Assembly (NCBI GenBank): GCA_009783135.1
Contig: WRHS01000015.1
Span: forward strand, 1 to 20,704
DNA length: 20,704 nt
From: Dehalococcoidia bacterium
Lineage (GTDB): Bacteria; Chloroflexota; Dehalococcoidia; Dehalococcoidales; UBA1222
Direction of reading: 5' to 3'
Shown here: positions 1-7,993 of the stretch, in pieces
Numbering within the stretch: position 1 is the stretch's first letter
Layout of the letters: the number at the start of each line of letters is the position of its first letter
Translations under genes and position numbers: made by a program
Notes under the pieces: model-generated
What the model was told of the DNA's origin: nothing
Databases searched by the model: none
The model's input: the letters and a program-made list of their open reading frames with translations, nothing else

Positions 1-2
1 TA

Positions 3-524
3 AAAAGTGGTATTGTTAAGTTCTCGTGCATTGTAGGCATAGGAATAACGTTGTTATTTGCAACTAGTATATTGCTTGATAGGTATGGCCCTAATTCTGT
101 CATAAGTGTATCTCCGGATAATAATCATCATGTTTCGTACAATAGAAATACTAATGTTATTACGGTGTTTCATTTACAATTTGACAGGGCTTCATATGTT
201 GCTCTCGGCAGTGAGCCGACAATATTATGGTCATCGGACAACCACTATCTAGCCTTATCGTTTACGCAAACAGATGGTGAAATCCAGAATCAAATATATG
301 ACGTGCAGTTCTTTGGTTACAAACATGACTTCAGATATGTTCATTCTCTTCTAAAAGATATGTTTGACGTGGAAAAAGTGCATTGCAAAATCAAAGAATT
401 TATTGATGACGAGAGTGTTTTAGTTGAATTTTTTGCCGAGGATGAATCAGGTAAGGAAGTGGCTGGATGGTTTATCTATTACCTTGAAAATGGATCAGTA
501 AGAGATATCACTCTTATAAATTAG
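3..524 (+). CDS. Hypothetical membrane-anchored or exported protein, 5' end outside the window
   Basis: The frame is open from base 3 to the stop at 522-524 with no stop before it, so the gene most likely begins upstream. The TTG at 51 is probably not the true start, because the codons before it encode the first half of a hydrophobic helix (roughly IVKFSCIVGIGITLLFATSI). That segment looks like an uncleaved signal anchor or transmembrane helix with a Lys on its N-terminal side. The rest is polar and aromatic-rich and would lie outside the membrane. Two short motifs, SVSPDNNHHVSY and WSSDNHYLALSF, resemble blade motifs of TolB-like beta-propellers (SPDGKYLA type), but only two are visible, so a propeller fold is a guess. 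The gene is visibly more AT-rich than pth or ligA, which suggests a different origin. It overlaps the convergent pth stop by 4 bases. I do not recognise the family and assign no function. Confidence 0.6.
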   Translation, partial: KSGIVKFSCIVGIGITLLFATSILLDRYGPNSVISVSPDNNHHVSYNRNTNVITVFHLQFDRASYVALGSEPTILWSSDNHYLALSFTQTDGEIQNQIYDVQFFGYKHDFRYVHSLLKDMFDVEKVHCKIKEFIDDESVLVEFFAEDESGKEVAGWFIYYLENGSVRDITLIN

Positions 525-1150
525 TCCGGTAACTGCACTGGTGTATCGCCGATATGGGTTGGTTTTGTAGAATTACTTTTGTTGAATTGGTTCATGGCAC
601 GTTCAATTCCGTCACGTACCAGCGTGGCTAAAGCGTTGCCGGCATCGTCAATAACTTTTGTAATGGCAGCAGCCTCGTCTCCATCAAAGTCGCCCAACAC
701 GTGGCGTATGACCTGCTTTTGAGTGCCACTGACCGCATCATTCGGATGCCCTACTCCAATGCGCAGGCGTACAAAGTTGGGTGTGCCGATTTCATAAATG
801 ATGGATTCTACGCCGTTATGACCTGCGGAACCGCCTCCTTGGCGCATGCGTATGTTGCCCAGCTGCAGGTCCATTTCATCGTGAACAACAACCAAATCCT
901 CCGGCTTGATGCGGTACTTAATGACCAGTTTCTTTACTGCTTCGCCTGAGGCATTCATAAAGGTCTGCGGGCGTGCCAGTATAATTTCCTCCCCGCCAAG
1001 CCTTCCATGAGACGTGCGCGATAAGCCCTCTTTCTTATCAAAACTCCAACCGCGTTCTTTGGCAAATCGTGAAACGCACATGAAGCCGACATTGTGGCGG
1101 TTGTTTGCGTACTGATTGCCGGGATTTCCCAAACCAACGATGAGTTTCAT
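521..1150 (-). CDS. pth: Peptidyl-tRNA hydrolase
   Basis: Pth cleaves the ester bond between peptide and tRNA in peptidyl-tRNAs dropped from stalled ribosomes, recycling tRNA in the cytoplasm. The N-terminus MKLIVGLGNPG is the family signature. Expected active-site residues are present: Asn9 and His19 (in NNRHNVGF), Asn66 (TFMNASGE), Asp91 (VVHDEMDL) and Asn112 in GGGSAGHNG; His19 and Asp91 correspond to the catalytic His20 and Asp93 of E. coli Pth. I place the start at the ATG 1148-1150, giving 209 residues, because family homology begins exactly there. An in-frame ATG at 1183 would add 11 residues without homology; neither start has a strong Shine-Dalgarno. The C-terminal tail after about residue 190 (NSTKPTHIGDTP) is slightly longer than usual and polar. 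The gene converges with the hypothetical gene at 3-524 and diverges from ligA. No convincing promoter was seen. Confidence 0.95.
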   Translation of the reverse strand: MKLIVGLGNPGNQYANNRHNVGFMCVSRFAKERGWSFDKKEGLSRTSHGRLGGEEIILARPQTFMNASGEAVKKLVIKYRIKPEDLVVVHDEMDLQLGNIRMRQGGGSAGHNGVESIIYEIGTPNFVRLRIGVGHPNDAVSGTQKQVIRHVLGDFDGDEAAAITKVIDDAGNALATLVRDGIERAMNQFNKSNSTKPTHIGDTPVQLPD

Positions 1151-1278
1151 TGTGGCACTAAGAATAATACGAAAGTCCGACATAAGGCAAACTCAATTCT
1201 GGCTGAAGCCTTATTTGCGAGTCTGCTATGAGAGACATGAGGTGTTTGTTGTTTCGGCAGGAGATTTAGACTGCATTA

Positions 1279-1287
1279 TGTTATAAT
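1279..1287 (+). promoter_or_regulatory. Extended -10 promoter of ligA
   Basis: TGTTATAAT is a perfect TATAAT (1282-1287) preceded by the TGn extension. No recognisable -35 hexamer lies at the right distance, which fits an extended -10 type promoter. Transcription would begin near 1294, leaving a short leader of about 20 bases before ligA. The leader contains no clear Shine-Dalgarno. Confidence 0.6.
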
Positions 1288-1314
1288 TTGGGCACCCAAC
1301 GCGGCTGATTATTT

Positions 1315-3378
1315 ATGATGCATTTTGACTTATTGCAAGCGTGTGAGCGCATTGAGATATTGCGGACGCAAATCAACCGCAACAACTATCTTTACTATGC
1401 CCTCGACCAGCCGGAGGTGACAGATGCCGAGTATGACGCTCAAATGCTTGAACTGAAGGCATTGGAAGAGCAGTTTCCGCATCTTATTACGTCTGATTCA
1501 CCCACTCAGCGTGTCGGCGCCTCACCGCTTGAGGCTTTCGGAGTGGTGGCGCATCCAAGACCGCTGTTATCGCTTGCCAACGCTTTTTCTGATGCGGATT
1601 TGGAGTCTTGGTATAACCGTAGCTTGAAGCTGTTGGGCGGACGTGCCTTTGAGATTGTGTGTGAGCACAAGATGGATGGGCTGGCTATTGCGCTTACATA
1701 TAAGGATGGGCGCTTGGTACGGGGTGCCACCCGTGGTGACGGTTATAATGGCGAGGATATCACTCAGAATTTGCGTACAATCCGCAGTATTCCGCTTTCT
1801 GTGGCGGGAAATGCACCTGCTAGGTTTGAGGTGCGCGGTGAGGTATATCTGCCTAAGGCTGGGTTTGAAAAACTGAATCGTGAGCGTGCCGAGCAGAGAA
1901 TGCCGCTATTTGCCAACCCGCGCAATGCTGCCGCCGGATCGGTGCGCCAGCTTGATCCGCGCGTTACCGCAGGGCGTGCGCTGGATGTTTACATCTATGC
2001 ATTGGGTTATGCCGATGGAGAGCTCATGCCCGCAACTCACTGGGAGACCATGCAGTATCTAAAGTCGCTTGGCTTCCGTATCAATCCCAATAATCGCCGT
2101 GTTGCCACCATTAATGAGGCGGAGGATTACTACCGGCAATGGACGGACGCGCGCAGCAGTTTGCCGTATGAGGCAGACGGCATTGTTATGAAGATTGATC
2201 CCGTCGCATATCAGGAAGAACTAGGTGACGTGGGACGGGAACCACGCTGGGCTATTGCTTACAAGTTTCCCGCTGTGCAGGGGCGTACGCAACTCAATGA
2301 AATTATTGTCAGCGTAGGTCGCACGGGTACACTCAATCCGGTGGCTGTGTTGCAACCGGTGGTGGTAGGCGGCGTCACAATCAGCCGCGCCGCATTACAT
2401 AACGAGAACGATATCCGACGCAAGGATATACGTGAGGGGGATATGGTTTTCATTCAGCGTGCCGGCGACGTAATTCCTGAGATTGTGGGGCCGACACCTG
2501 AAATGTTGTCACGCGCAGGCAGGTCTGCCCCTTTCAGCTTGTGCGACAAATTGTATGACGCGGCGAGTATGGCGCCTGTTTGTCCCGTGTGCAGCGCACC
2601 TGTTTTCAAGCCGCAGGAAGAGGTGATGTATTATTGCCCCAATGCTTCCTGTTCGGCTCAGGTAGAAGAACGTCTGCAGCATTTCGTCTCGCGTGGGGCA
2701 ATGGATATCCGCGGCATTGGCGGACAGATGGCGGCGCTGCTGTTGCGTGAGGGACTGGTACAGGACATAGCTGATATTTATATGCTTGACGGTCGCCGTG
2801 AAGAGTTACTTGCGATTGAGCGCTTGGGTGAAAAATCGGTGGATAATTTACTGCTGGCAATTGATAAGAGCAAGTCCCGCCCTCTACCGCGCCTAATCAA
2901 TGCATTGGGCATACGGCACGTGGGAGAAGAAACTGCGGAGTTGTTAGCTGCGCATTTCAATAGTTTGGATGCATTAAGCGCTGCGACAGAGACTGACCTG
3001 ACAGGCATCCCGTCCATCGGGGGTAAAATTGCCTCCAGCATAATGGCATTTTTGCGCAATGAGGATAACAGGCGTATCATTGCCAAACTGAAAGCGGCAG
3101 GTGTTGGTACGCTTGCTGAAAGCGCAACGGCGTCAGCGACCGACTTACCCCTTGCTGGTTATGAGTTTGTCATAACGGGCAAGATTGAGCATTTCAGCCG
3201 CGAAACTGCTGAGGGGTATATCCGCGCTCTTGGCGGTAGTGCCAAGAGCGACGTCACGAAAAAGACGAATTGTCTTGTGGTTGGGTTGGATCCGGGCAGC
3301 AAGCTTGCAAAAGCCCGCGCATTGGGAATAAAAGAAATTAACGAAACAGAATTGCTGCATATGCTGGGACAGGCGTAG
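1315..3378 (+). CDS. ligA: NAD-dependent DNA ligase LigA
   Basis: LigA seals nicks in duplex DNA during replication and repair, using NAD+ to adenylate itself. All domains of the bacterial enzyme are visible in its 687 residues. The N-terminal Ia domain contains NNYLYYALDQPEVTDAEYD. The adenylation domain has the nucleophilic Lys119 in EHKMDGLA (KxDG motif). An OB fold follows, with VGRTGTLNPVAVL. A four-cysteine zinc finger is formed by Cys423, Cys426, Cys441 and Cys446. Helix-hairpin-helix repeats include GIRHVGEETAELLA and GIPSIGGKIASSI. A C-terminal BRCT domain runs from about residue 610, starting near LAGYEFVITGKIEHF. Length matches the family (about 670). Two adjacent ATG codons (1315 and 1318) could start it. 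The DUF1015 gene follows 12 bases downstream, implying one transcript. Confidence 0.97.
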   Translation: MMHFDLLQACERIEILRTQINRNNYLYYALDQPEVTDAEYDAQMLELKALEEQFPHLITSDSPTQRVGASPLEAFGVVAHPRPLLSLANAFSDADLESWYNRSLKLLGGRAFEIVCEHKMDGLAIALTYKDGRLVRGATRGDGYNGEDITQNLRTIRSIPLSVAGNAPARFEVRGEVYLPKAGFEKLNRERAEQRMPLFANPRNAAAGSVRQLDPRVTAGRALDVYIYALGYADGELMPATHWETMQYLKSLGFRINPNNRRVATINEAEDYYRQWTDARSSLPYEADGIVMKIDPVAYQEELGDVGREPRWAIAYKFPAVQGRTQLNEIIVSVGRTGTLNPVAVLQPVVVGGVTISRAALHNENDIRRKDIREGDMVFIQRAGDVIPEIVGPTPEMLSRAGRSAPFSLCDKLYDAASMAPVCPVCSAPVFKPQEEVMYYCPNASCSAQVEERLQHFVSRGAMDIRGIGGQMAALLLREGLVQDIADIYMLDGRREELLAIERLGEKSVDNLLLAIDKSKSRPLPRLINALGIRHVGEETAELLAAHFNSLDALSAATETDLTGIPSIGGKIASSIMAFLRNEDNRRIIAKLKAAGVGTLAESATASATDLPLAGYEFVITGKIEHFSRETAEGYIRALGGSAKSDVTKKTNCLVVGLDPGSKLAKARALGIKEINETELLHMLGQA

Positions 3379-3390
3379 AAGGAGGGCTAA

Positions 3391-4695
3391 ATGGCTGAGA
3401 TTTATCCATTTAAGGGCATCCGCTATAACACGGAAAAGGTGCAAAGTTTGGCATCAGTTATTTGTCCGCCTTATGACGTGATTAGCCCGCAGCAGCAGGA
3501 AGAACTTTATCGCCGTGACGCGCACAATTTTGTGCGCATTGAATATGGCAAACAGAATCCTGGTGATACGGACGGCGATAACCGCTATACGCGCTCTGAG
3601 ACTTTTCTGGAACAATGGTTGTCCGAGGGTGTGCTGAAATATGATGCCACCCCAGCCATATATGTTGATGAGCATTATTTCATGTATCAGGGTTGCGAGA
3701 GGAAACGGCGTAGCTTGGTGGCTCGCATACGTTTGGAGGGATGGCATCAAATGGTGGTCCGTCCGCATGAGTGCACGCTGGTTGGCCCAAAAAGTGACCG
3801 CATCAGTTTGATTCGTGCCATCAGGGCTAATACCAGCCCAATTCTTTCCATGTATGAGGACAAACAAAGTGTTGTCAGGCGTGTGTTGGAACGTGTTACG
3901 GCAGGAGAGCCGCTGATGCGGGTGGGTATACAGAGTGAGGAGAGGCATGATATTTGGGCAATAACCGACTCAGTGGATTTGCAGGAAATAGTTAAAGCAT
4001 TCTCAGACGAGCCGCTTTATATTGCAGATGGGCATCACCGCTATGAGAGTGCGCTGGTGTATCAGCGTGAGCAGATGGCATTGCATCCCGAATGTGACCA
4101 CCATGCAGCTTTTAATTTTGTGATGATGACGCTTGTTGCCTTCGATGACCCGGGCTTGTTTATACTGCCGCCGCACCGTGTGTTGCGCGGGCTTAACCAG
4201 ACTAAACTTGCGGAACTTAAACTTGCCCTAACCTCTTTCTTTGATGCTGAAACATTGGCCATGGACGGTGGTGCTTGGGCGAAGATAGACGTTTGGCAAT
4301 CAGCTGAGCAGAAACCGCATTTGGCAATGTTCGGATTGGATGGCGAGAATTTCACTTTGCAAACTTTGCGTGATTTCGACGTTGCCGCAAGATTTATGCC
4401 GTCTTTCCACAGCGACGTCTATAAAAAACTGGACGTAAGCTTAATAGACCACATAATCATGGAAGAACTTTTGCATATACAACCGGAAAATGAGGAAGGG
4501 TTGGTTTTTAACTACGACCGCGCCGATGCGGTGCAATCAGTGCGAACAGGTGAGTTTCAGCTGGCTTTTATCATTCAGCCGGTAAGCCCCGGAATCATCA
4601 AAGCCATCTCAGACGTTTCAGACCGCATGCCGCGTAAAAGCACTTATTTCTATCCCAAACAACCTAGCGGACTGGTTGTTAACAGGTTGGTATAA
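3391..4695 (+). CDS. DUF1015 (COG4198) family protein
   Basis: This 434-residue protein matches the DUF1015 family, whose biochemical role I cannot state from the sequence. Signature stretches are the N-terminal IYPFKGIRYN, CPPYDVIS (residues 25-32), RPHECT near 124-129, and the family hallmark IADGHHRYESAL (211-222), whose Asp-Gly-His-His-Arg looks like a catalytic or metal/phosphate-binding loop. There is no signal peptide or membrane helix, so it is probably cytoplasmic. A strong AGGAGG at 3380-3385 lies 5 bases before the ATG and 2 bases after the ligA stop, so it is probably cotranscribed with ligA. I recall the family often being encoded beside serA and class V aminotransferase genes in anaerobes. 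Here those genes lie just beyond the orphan frame at 4730-5113, on the other strand. That context hints at serine or phosphoserine metabolism, which is an inference only. Confidence 0.9.
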   Translation: MAEIYPFKGIRYNTEKVQSLASVICPPYDVISPQQQEELYRRDAHNFVRIEYGKQNPGDTDGDNRYTRSETFLEQWLSEGVLKYDATPAIYVDEHYFMYQGCERKRRSLVARIRLEGWHQMVVRPHECTLVGPKSDRISLIRAIRANTSPILSMYEDKQSVVRRVLERVTAGEPLMRVGIQSEERHDIWAITDSVDLQEIVKAFSDEPLYIADGHHRYESALVYQREQMALHPECDHHAAFNFVMMTLVAFDDPGLFILPPHRVLRGLNQTKLAELKLALTSFFDAETLAMDGGAWAKIDVWQSAEQKPHLAMFGLDGENFTLQTLRDFDVAARFMPSFHSDVYKKLDVSLIDHIIMEELLHIQPENEEGLVFNYDRADAVQSVRTGEFQLAFIIQPVSPGIIKAISDVSDRMPRKSTYFYPKQPSGLVVNRLV

Positions 4696-4729
4696 GGTGA
4701 ATTAGTTTTCTGGAGGGGGGAAGATAATA

Positions 4730-4984
4730 TCAATCCGGCTCTTTCAAACTTTTAACATTTTTTCGCTTTAAGAATTTACTCTTGTTTTTTTCAAACTCTT
4801 TTCTTTTGATGCAGAAAACTTCCCTTATGTTTCTTGAGTTTGTGAACTCTATTATAAAACTATTGGCAATTTCTTCTAGCCCTTCAACGATTTCTTCACC
4901 TTCTACTTCACCATACAGAATATCGTTTATATATACGTCAAAATATATTCCATCCTTAATGCAGATATAAGTATCTTTGTTCAA
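4730..4984 (-). CDS. AT-rich orphan frame, probably a 5'-truncated gene remnant
   Basis: The 84 codons from the TTG at 4984 to the stop at 4730-4732 encode an acidic then basic polypeptide, with an aromatic/beta-rich part (TYICIKDGIYFDVYIND) and a Lys-rich tail. I do not recognise the family. The frame stays open upstream of the TTG to about 5149, and the extra residues read like natural protein (for example RYESNFITTFVRTFNESWHF). No ATG, GTG or TTG occurs in that extension, and no Shine-Dalgarno precedes 4984. The frame runs into the hairpin after serA at 5120-5143. The simplest reading is that the gene lost its 5' end when it was placed beside serA, so it may be untranslated. It is much more AT-rich than its neighbours. 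It lies 34 bases from the end of the convergent DUF1015 gene. An alternative is a small intact gene starting at the TTG. Confidence 0.4.
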   Translation of the reverse strand: MNKDTYICIKDGIYFDVYINDILYGEVEGEEIVEGLEEIANSFIIEFTNSRNIREVFCIKRKEFEKNKSKFLKRKNVKSLKEPD

Positions 4985-5119
4985 TGAAATAACAATGACG
5001 TTTTCAGCAAAGCGAGTTTTTGAAGAAAAATGCCATGATTCATTAAAAGTTCGTACAAATGTTGTAATGAAGTTACTCTCATAACGTTCTCTTAATTTGT
5101 GCTTTTGTCGTAAACGAAT

Positions 5120-5143
5120 GAGAGGGGCCGCACAACCCCTCTC
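5120..5143 (-). terminator. Hairpin downstream of serA, possible weak terminator
   Basis: GAGAGGGG (5120-5127) and CCCCTCTC (5136-5143) form a perfect 8-base stem with an 8-base loop, beginning 23 bases after the serA stop. On the minus strand it is followed by ATTCGTTTACG, which is T-rich but not a proper T-run, so termination may be inefficient or factor-assisted. On the plus strand it is followed by A-rich sequence, so it would not serve DUF1015. Confidence 0.5.
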
Positions 5144-5166
5144 AAAATCTCAAAATATTGTCTAGC

Positions 5167-6747
5167 TTAGATTTTGACCAGCTTAGCGGAATAGACGTCT
5201 GGCAAATCTAAAATCTGCTTGCATTGGGCATTTGGTAGGGCTTCGTCCAAAGCCAGTACCATTAGTGCATCACCGCGTGCCTGAAGGCGCGATAAGTGCA
5301 TATAGCTGATGTTGATATCGGCATCGCCTGCGATCTTGCCGACTGCGCCAATTAGCCCGGGCCGGTCTTGGTGAGTGCATAAGAGGAAGTAGCTGCCGGT
5401 GGGCATGATGTCAATCCAATGCTGGTTTATCTGTACAATGTGGCTTTCACCGCGCATCACAGAGCCGGAAACGGTTGCAGTGCCTTCACTGGTAACCGCC
5501 TCCATACTTATAAGGTTGGCGTAGTTATCACAGGTGGCTTGCTTTTCCTCAGTAATTTTGATGCCGCGCTTGGTGGCTTCCATATTCGAGTTGACCATAT
5601 TGATGCGCTCATCGGTAAGGCGCCCCAGCAATGCGCCAAGTAAAATAGCCTTGAGCGGCTTGGTGTCAAGCGCGGCTACCTCGCCCTGATATTTGATGTT
5701 GAGGTTTTGAATTTGTCCTCCACCGAGGTAGCTTAGCAGGTTGCCAACAGCATCAGCCAGATGCATATAAGGCACCATAACAGGCAACACCTCTGCTGAT
5801 ATCAGCGGGGCATTGACTGCATATTTGGCGGGTTTTCCATTTAGTACGTCAATAATCTGCTGTACCACTTCCGTGGCAGCCAGTGTCTGTGCCTCTGCGG
5901 TGGATGCCCCAAGGTGAGGCGTGACGATGATTTTGTTTGAACTGAAGAGGATGCTTTGTGTGCAGGGCTCTTCAATAAAGACGTCAATAGCGGCACCGCC
6001 CAGTTTTCCTGCGTTGATTGCAGCAACCAAAGCCTCTTCGTCAATCAGTCCGCCGCGGGCGGCGTTGATAATGCGCGCAGAAGGTTTCATCATGGCAAGC
6101 TGACGGGCGCCAATCATATTCTTAGTGGCTTCAATTAGCGGTACGTGTAGTGTTATGAAATCGGCTTCCTGCCAAATTTCGTCAAGTGTTTTCATCTCAA
6201 CGTTCATCTTCTCGGCACGTTCGGCTGTGACGAATGGGTCGTAACCGATGAGTTTCATTTCCATGCCTTGTGCACGGCGGGCCACTTCACTGCCCACGTT
6301 GCCTAAGCCTACGAGCCCCAGTGTTTTGCCGCGAACCTCGGTTCCCATGAAGTCGTTGCGTTTCCATTCTCCGCTTTTGAGTGAGGCATTAGCTTGGGGG
6401 ATATTTCTAGCCAGTGCCATCATGAGTGCGACGGCGTGTTCTGCAGCCGAGATGGTATTGCCGGTTGGTGCGTTGACTACGATAATACCGTGGCGTGTGG
6501 CGGCCGCGGTGTCAATGTTATCCACACCGACTCCGGCGCGTCCGATGACGATTAGTTTGGTGCCGGCTTCAATAATATCGGCGGTGACGCGTGTCTGACT
6601 GCGCACCACGAGCGCCTCATAGTTACCTATGATGGCTTTCAGCTCTTCCGGCGCGAGTTTGGTTTTAACGTCTACATTGGCATATTGCTTGAGTGCATCA
6701 ACACCCTCTTGTGCCAAAGGGTCGGCTACCAGCACATTCATTGTCAT
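5167..6747 (-). CDS. serA: D-3-phosphoglycerate dehydrogenase SerA
   Basis: SerA oxidises 3-phosphoglycerate to 3-phosphohydroxypyruvate with NAD+, the committed step of serine synthesis. The 526-residue protein has the long, Bacillus-like architecture. The NAD-binding fold carries GLVGLGNVGSE (Gly147, Gly149, Gly152), with Asp170 after the second strand as the NAD-selective acidic residue. Catalytic residues Arg231 (NAARGG), Glu259 or Glu260 (FIEEP) and His278 (TPHLGAST) are all present. An intervening allosteric-substrate-binding region follows, from about residue 310 to 450. A C-terminal ACT domain starts near 455 (TGSYFLLCTHQDRPGLIGAVG), which usually mediates serine feedback inhibition. 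The start ATG at 6747 is preceded by GGAGGT, which overlaps the end of the aminotransferase gene. Only 3 bases separate the two genes, so they form an operon with likely translational coupling. Confidence 0.96.
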   Translation of the reverse strand: MTMNVLVADPLAQEGVDALKQYANVDVKTKLAPEELKAIIGNYEALVVRSQTRVTADIIEAGTKLIVIGRAGVGVDNIDTAAATRHGIIVVNAPTGNTISAAEHAVALMMALARNIPQANASLKSGEWKRNDFMGTEVRGKTLGLVGLGNVGSEVARRAQGMEMKLIGYDPFVTAERAEKMNVEMKTLDEIWQEADFITLHVPLIEATKNMIGARQLAMMKPSARIINAARGGLIDEEALVAAINAGKLGGAAIDVFIEEPCTQSILFSSNKIIVTPHLGASTAEAQTLAATEVVQQIIDVLNGKPAKYAVNAPLISAEVLPVMVPYMHLADAVGNLLSYLGGGQIQNLNIKYQGEVAALDTKPLKAILLGALLGRLTDERINMVNSNMEATKRGIKITEEKQATCDNYANLISMEAVTSEGTATVSGSVMRGESHIVQINQHWIDIMPTGSYFLLCTHQDRPGLIGAVGKIAGDADINISYMHLSRLQARGDALMVLALDEALPNAQCKQILDLPDVYSAKLVKI

Positions 6748-6750
6748 AGA

Positions 6751-7848
6751 TTAATTACCTCCAATAAAGCCGGCTTTTGGTAATGCGGATTTGAGTGCGC
6801 ACAAAACGGACTCAATATCTTTTTCATTGACCCAGCCCAAATGCCCTATGCGGAAGATTTTGCCGTCCAGATCCATCTGTCCGCCGGATAGTACTATGTC
6901 GTACTCCTCACGCATGATTTTATTGAGTGTCTTTGGGGCTAATCCGTCTGAGCCCAAAACTGCGGTGACTGTGTTGGAAGCATATGCCTCATCGGCAAAC
7001 AGCTTAAGGCCCAATGCCTTGACGCCCTCACGGGTCATCTTGCCAAGTTTGATGTGACGCGCGATGATGTTATCCAAGCCTTCATCTGTCATCATGGTAA
7101 GAGATACATCAAGGGCAGAGATAACAGAAACAGCGGGGGTCCATGGGGTTTGTCCGCCGTTGGCAAAGGCTTTTTTGGCTCTGGCGAAGTCCCAATAGAA
7201 ACGCGGTGTTTTGGCTGCTGCATTGGCATTCCATGCTTTCTCGGAAAGGGCTACCATAGCTATTCCGGGGGGCACCATCCAACTCTTTTGTGCTCCTGTT
7301 ACCATGACGTCTATGCCCCATTCATCTACTGGTAGAGCGATGCTTCCGATACTGGAAATGGCATCAACAACGAATAATTTGTCATAAGGTTTTATGGTTT
7401 CGGAAATAGCTTTAAGATCGTTTGTGACACCTGTTGATGTTTCGTTGTGTGTGACCATGACAGCTTTGATGGAAGGGTCATTGTCAAGCGCCGCTTTGAT
7501 GGCTGCTATGTCGGCAGCTTTGCCCCATTCGTTCTTAAGTATGATAACATCGGCGCCGAAGGTCTTGGCGATGTTAGCCAAGCGGTCGCCGAAAACGCCG
7601 ATGGAGACAGACAATACCTTATCACCCGGCGAAAATGAATTGACGACCGCTGCTTCCAGCCCGCCTGTGCCGGAGCCGGTTAGCAAAAACACGTCGTTTT
7701 GGGTAAGAAACAGCTTCTTTAACTTGTCTGTGACGCTAAGTACTGTTTTCTGAAATTCACCGCCGCGGTGATTAACCATCTGGCGTCCCATGGCAGCCAG
7801 TACTTCAGGCGGGCAGGGTGTAGGGCCGGGAATTCTAAGGTTGGTCAT
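6751..7848 (-). CDS. Class V aminotransferase, probable phosphoserine or serine/alanine-glyoxylate type
   Basis: This is a 365-residue, PLP-dependent fold-type I enzyme. The N-terminal RIPGPTPCPPEVL and MVNHRGGEF are typical of the alanine-glyoxylate/serine-pyruvate branch of class V. Lys188 in TGAQKSWMVPPG is the Schiff-base lysine, Asp162 in VVDAISSIGS contacts the pyridine nitrogen, and GSGTGGLEA (58-66) forms the phosphate cup. The gene sits directly upstream of serA in one operon. It therefore most likely transaminates 3-phosphohydroxypyruvate to phosphoserine in place of a classical SerC, though serine-glyoxylate or serine-pyruvate transamination cannot be excluded. A clear AAGGAG precedes the ATG at 7848 by about 8 bases. 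No phosphoserine phosphatase gene is in the window. Confidence 0.9.
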   Translation of the reverse strand: MTNLRIPGPTPCPPEVLAAMGRQMVNHRGGEFQKTVLSVTDKLKKLFLTQNDVFLLTGSGTGGLEAAVVNSFSPGDKVLSVSIGVFGDRLANIAKTFGADVIILKNEWGKAADIAAIKAALDNDPSIKAVMVTHNETSTGVTNDLKAISETIKPYDKLFVVDAISSIGSIALPVDEWGIDVMVTGAQKSWMVPPGIAMVALSEKAWNANAAAKTPRFYWDFARAKKAFANGGQTPWTPAVSVISALDVSLTMMTDEGLDNIIARHIKLGKMTREGVKALGLKLFADEAYASNTVTAVLGSDGLAPKTLNKIMREEYDIVLSGGQMDLDGKIFRIGHLGWVNEKDIESVLCALKSALPKAGFIGGN

Positions 7849-7891
7849 AAAATTGCTCCTTCAAAGCTATATAGTCATACGAGAATTAAGA

Positions 7892-7921
7892 ATTATAGCT
7901 TAAAAATTGTGCAATAAACAA
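7892..7921 (-). promoter_or_regulatory. Promoter of the aminotransferase-serA operon
   Basis: On the minus strand a perfect TATAAT (7892-7897) lies 18 bases downstream of TTGTTT (7916-7921). Transcription would start near 7885 and give a leader of about 37 bases containing the AAGGAG ribosome-binding site. No T-box or other leader structure was seen here, so regulation is probably at the enzyme (ACT domain). Confidence 0.55.
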
Positions 7922-7993
7922 CTGAAACCGAGGAAAATTTGATACGATAAAATCACAAATCTTACGTAGCAGTATTCATGGCTAAATACAAAC

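Noticed and set aside
1151..1183. N-terminal extension of Pth from the ATG at 1183
   Set aside because: The 11 extra residues have no family match; homology begins exactly at MKLIVGLGNPG.
3454..3948. 164-codon open frame on the minus strand opposite the DUF1015 gene
   Set aside because: It is fully antisense to a clearly conserved protein, has no ribosome-binding site and its His/Thr-rich translation resembles no family.
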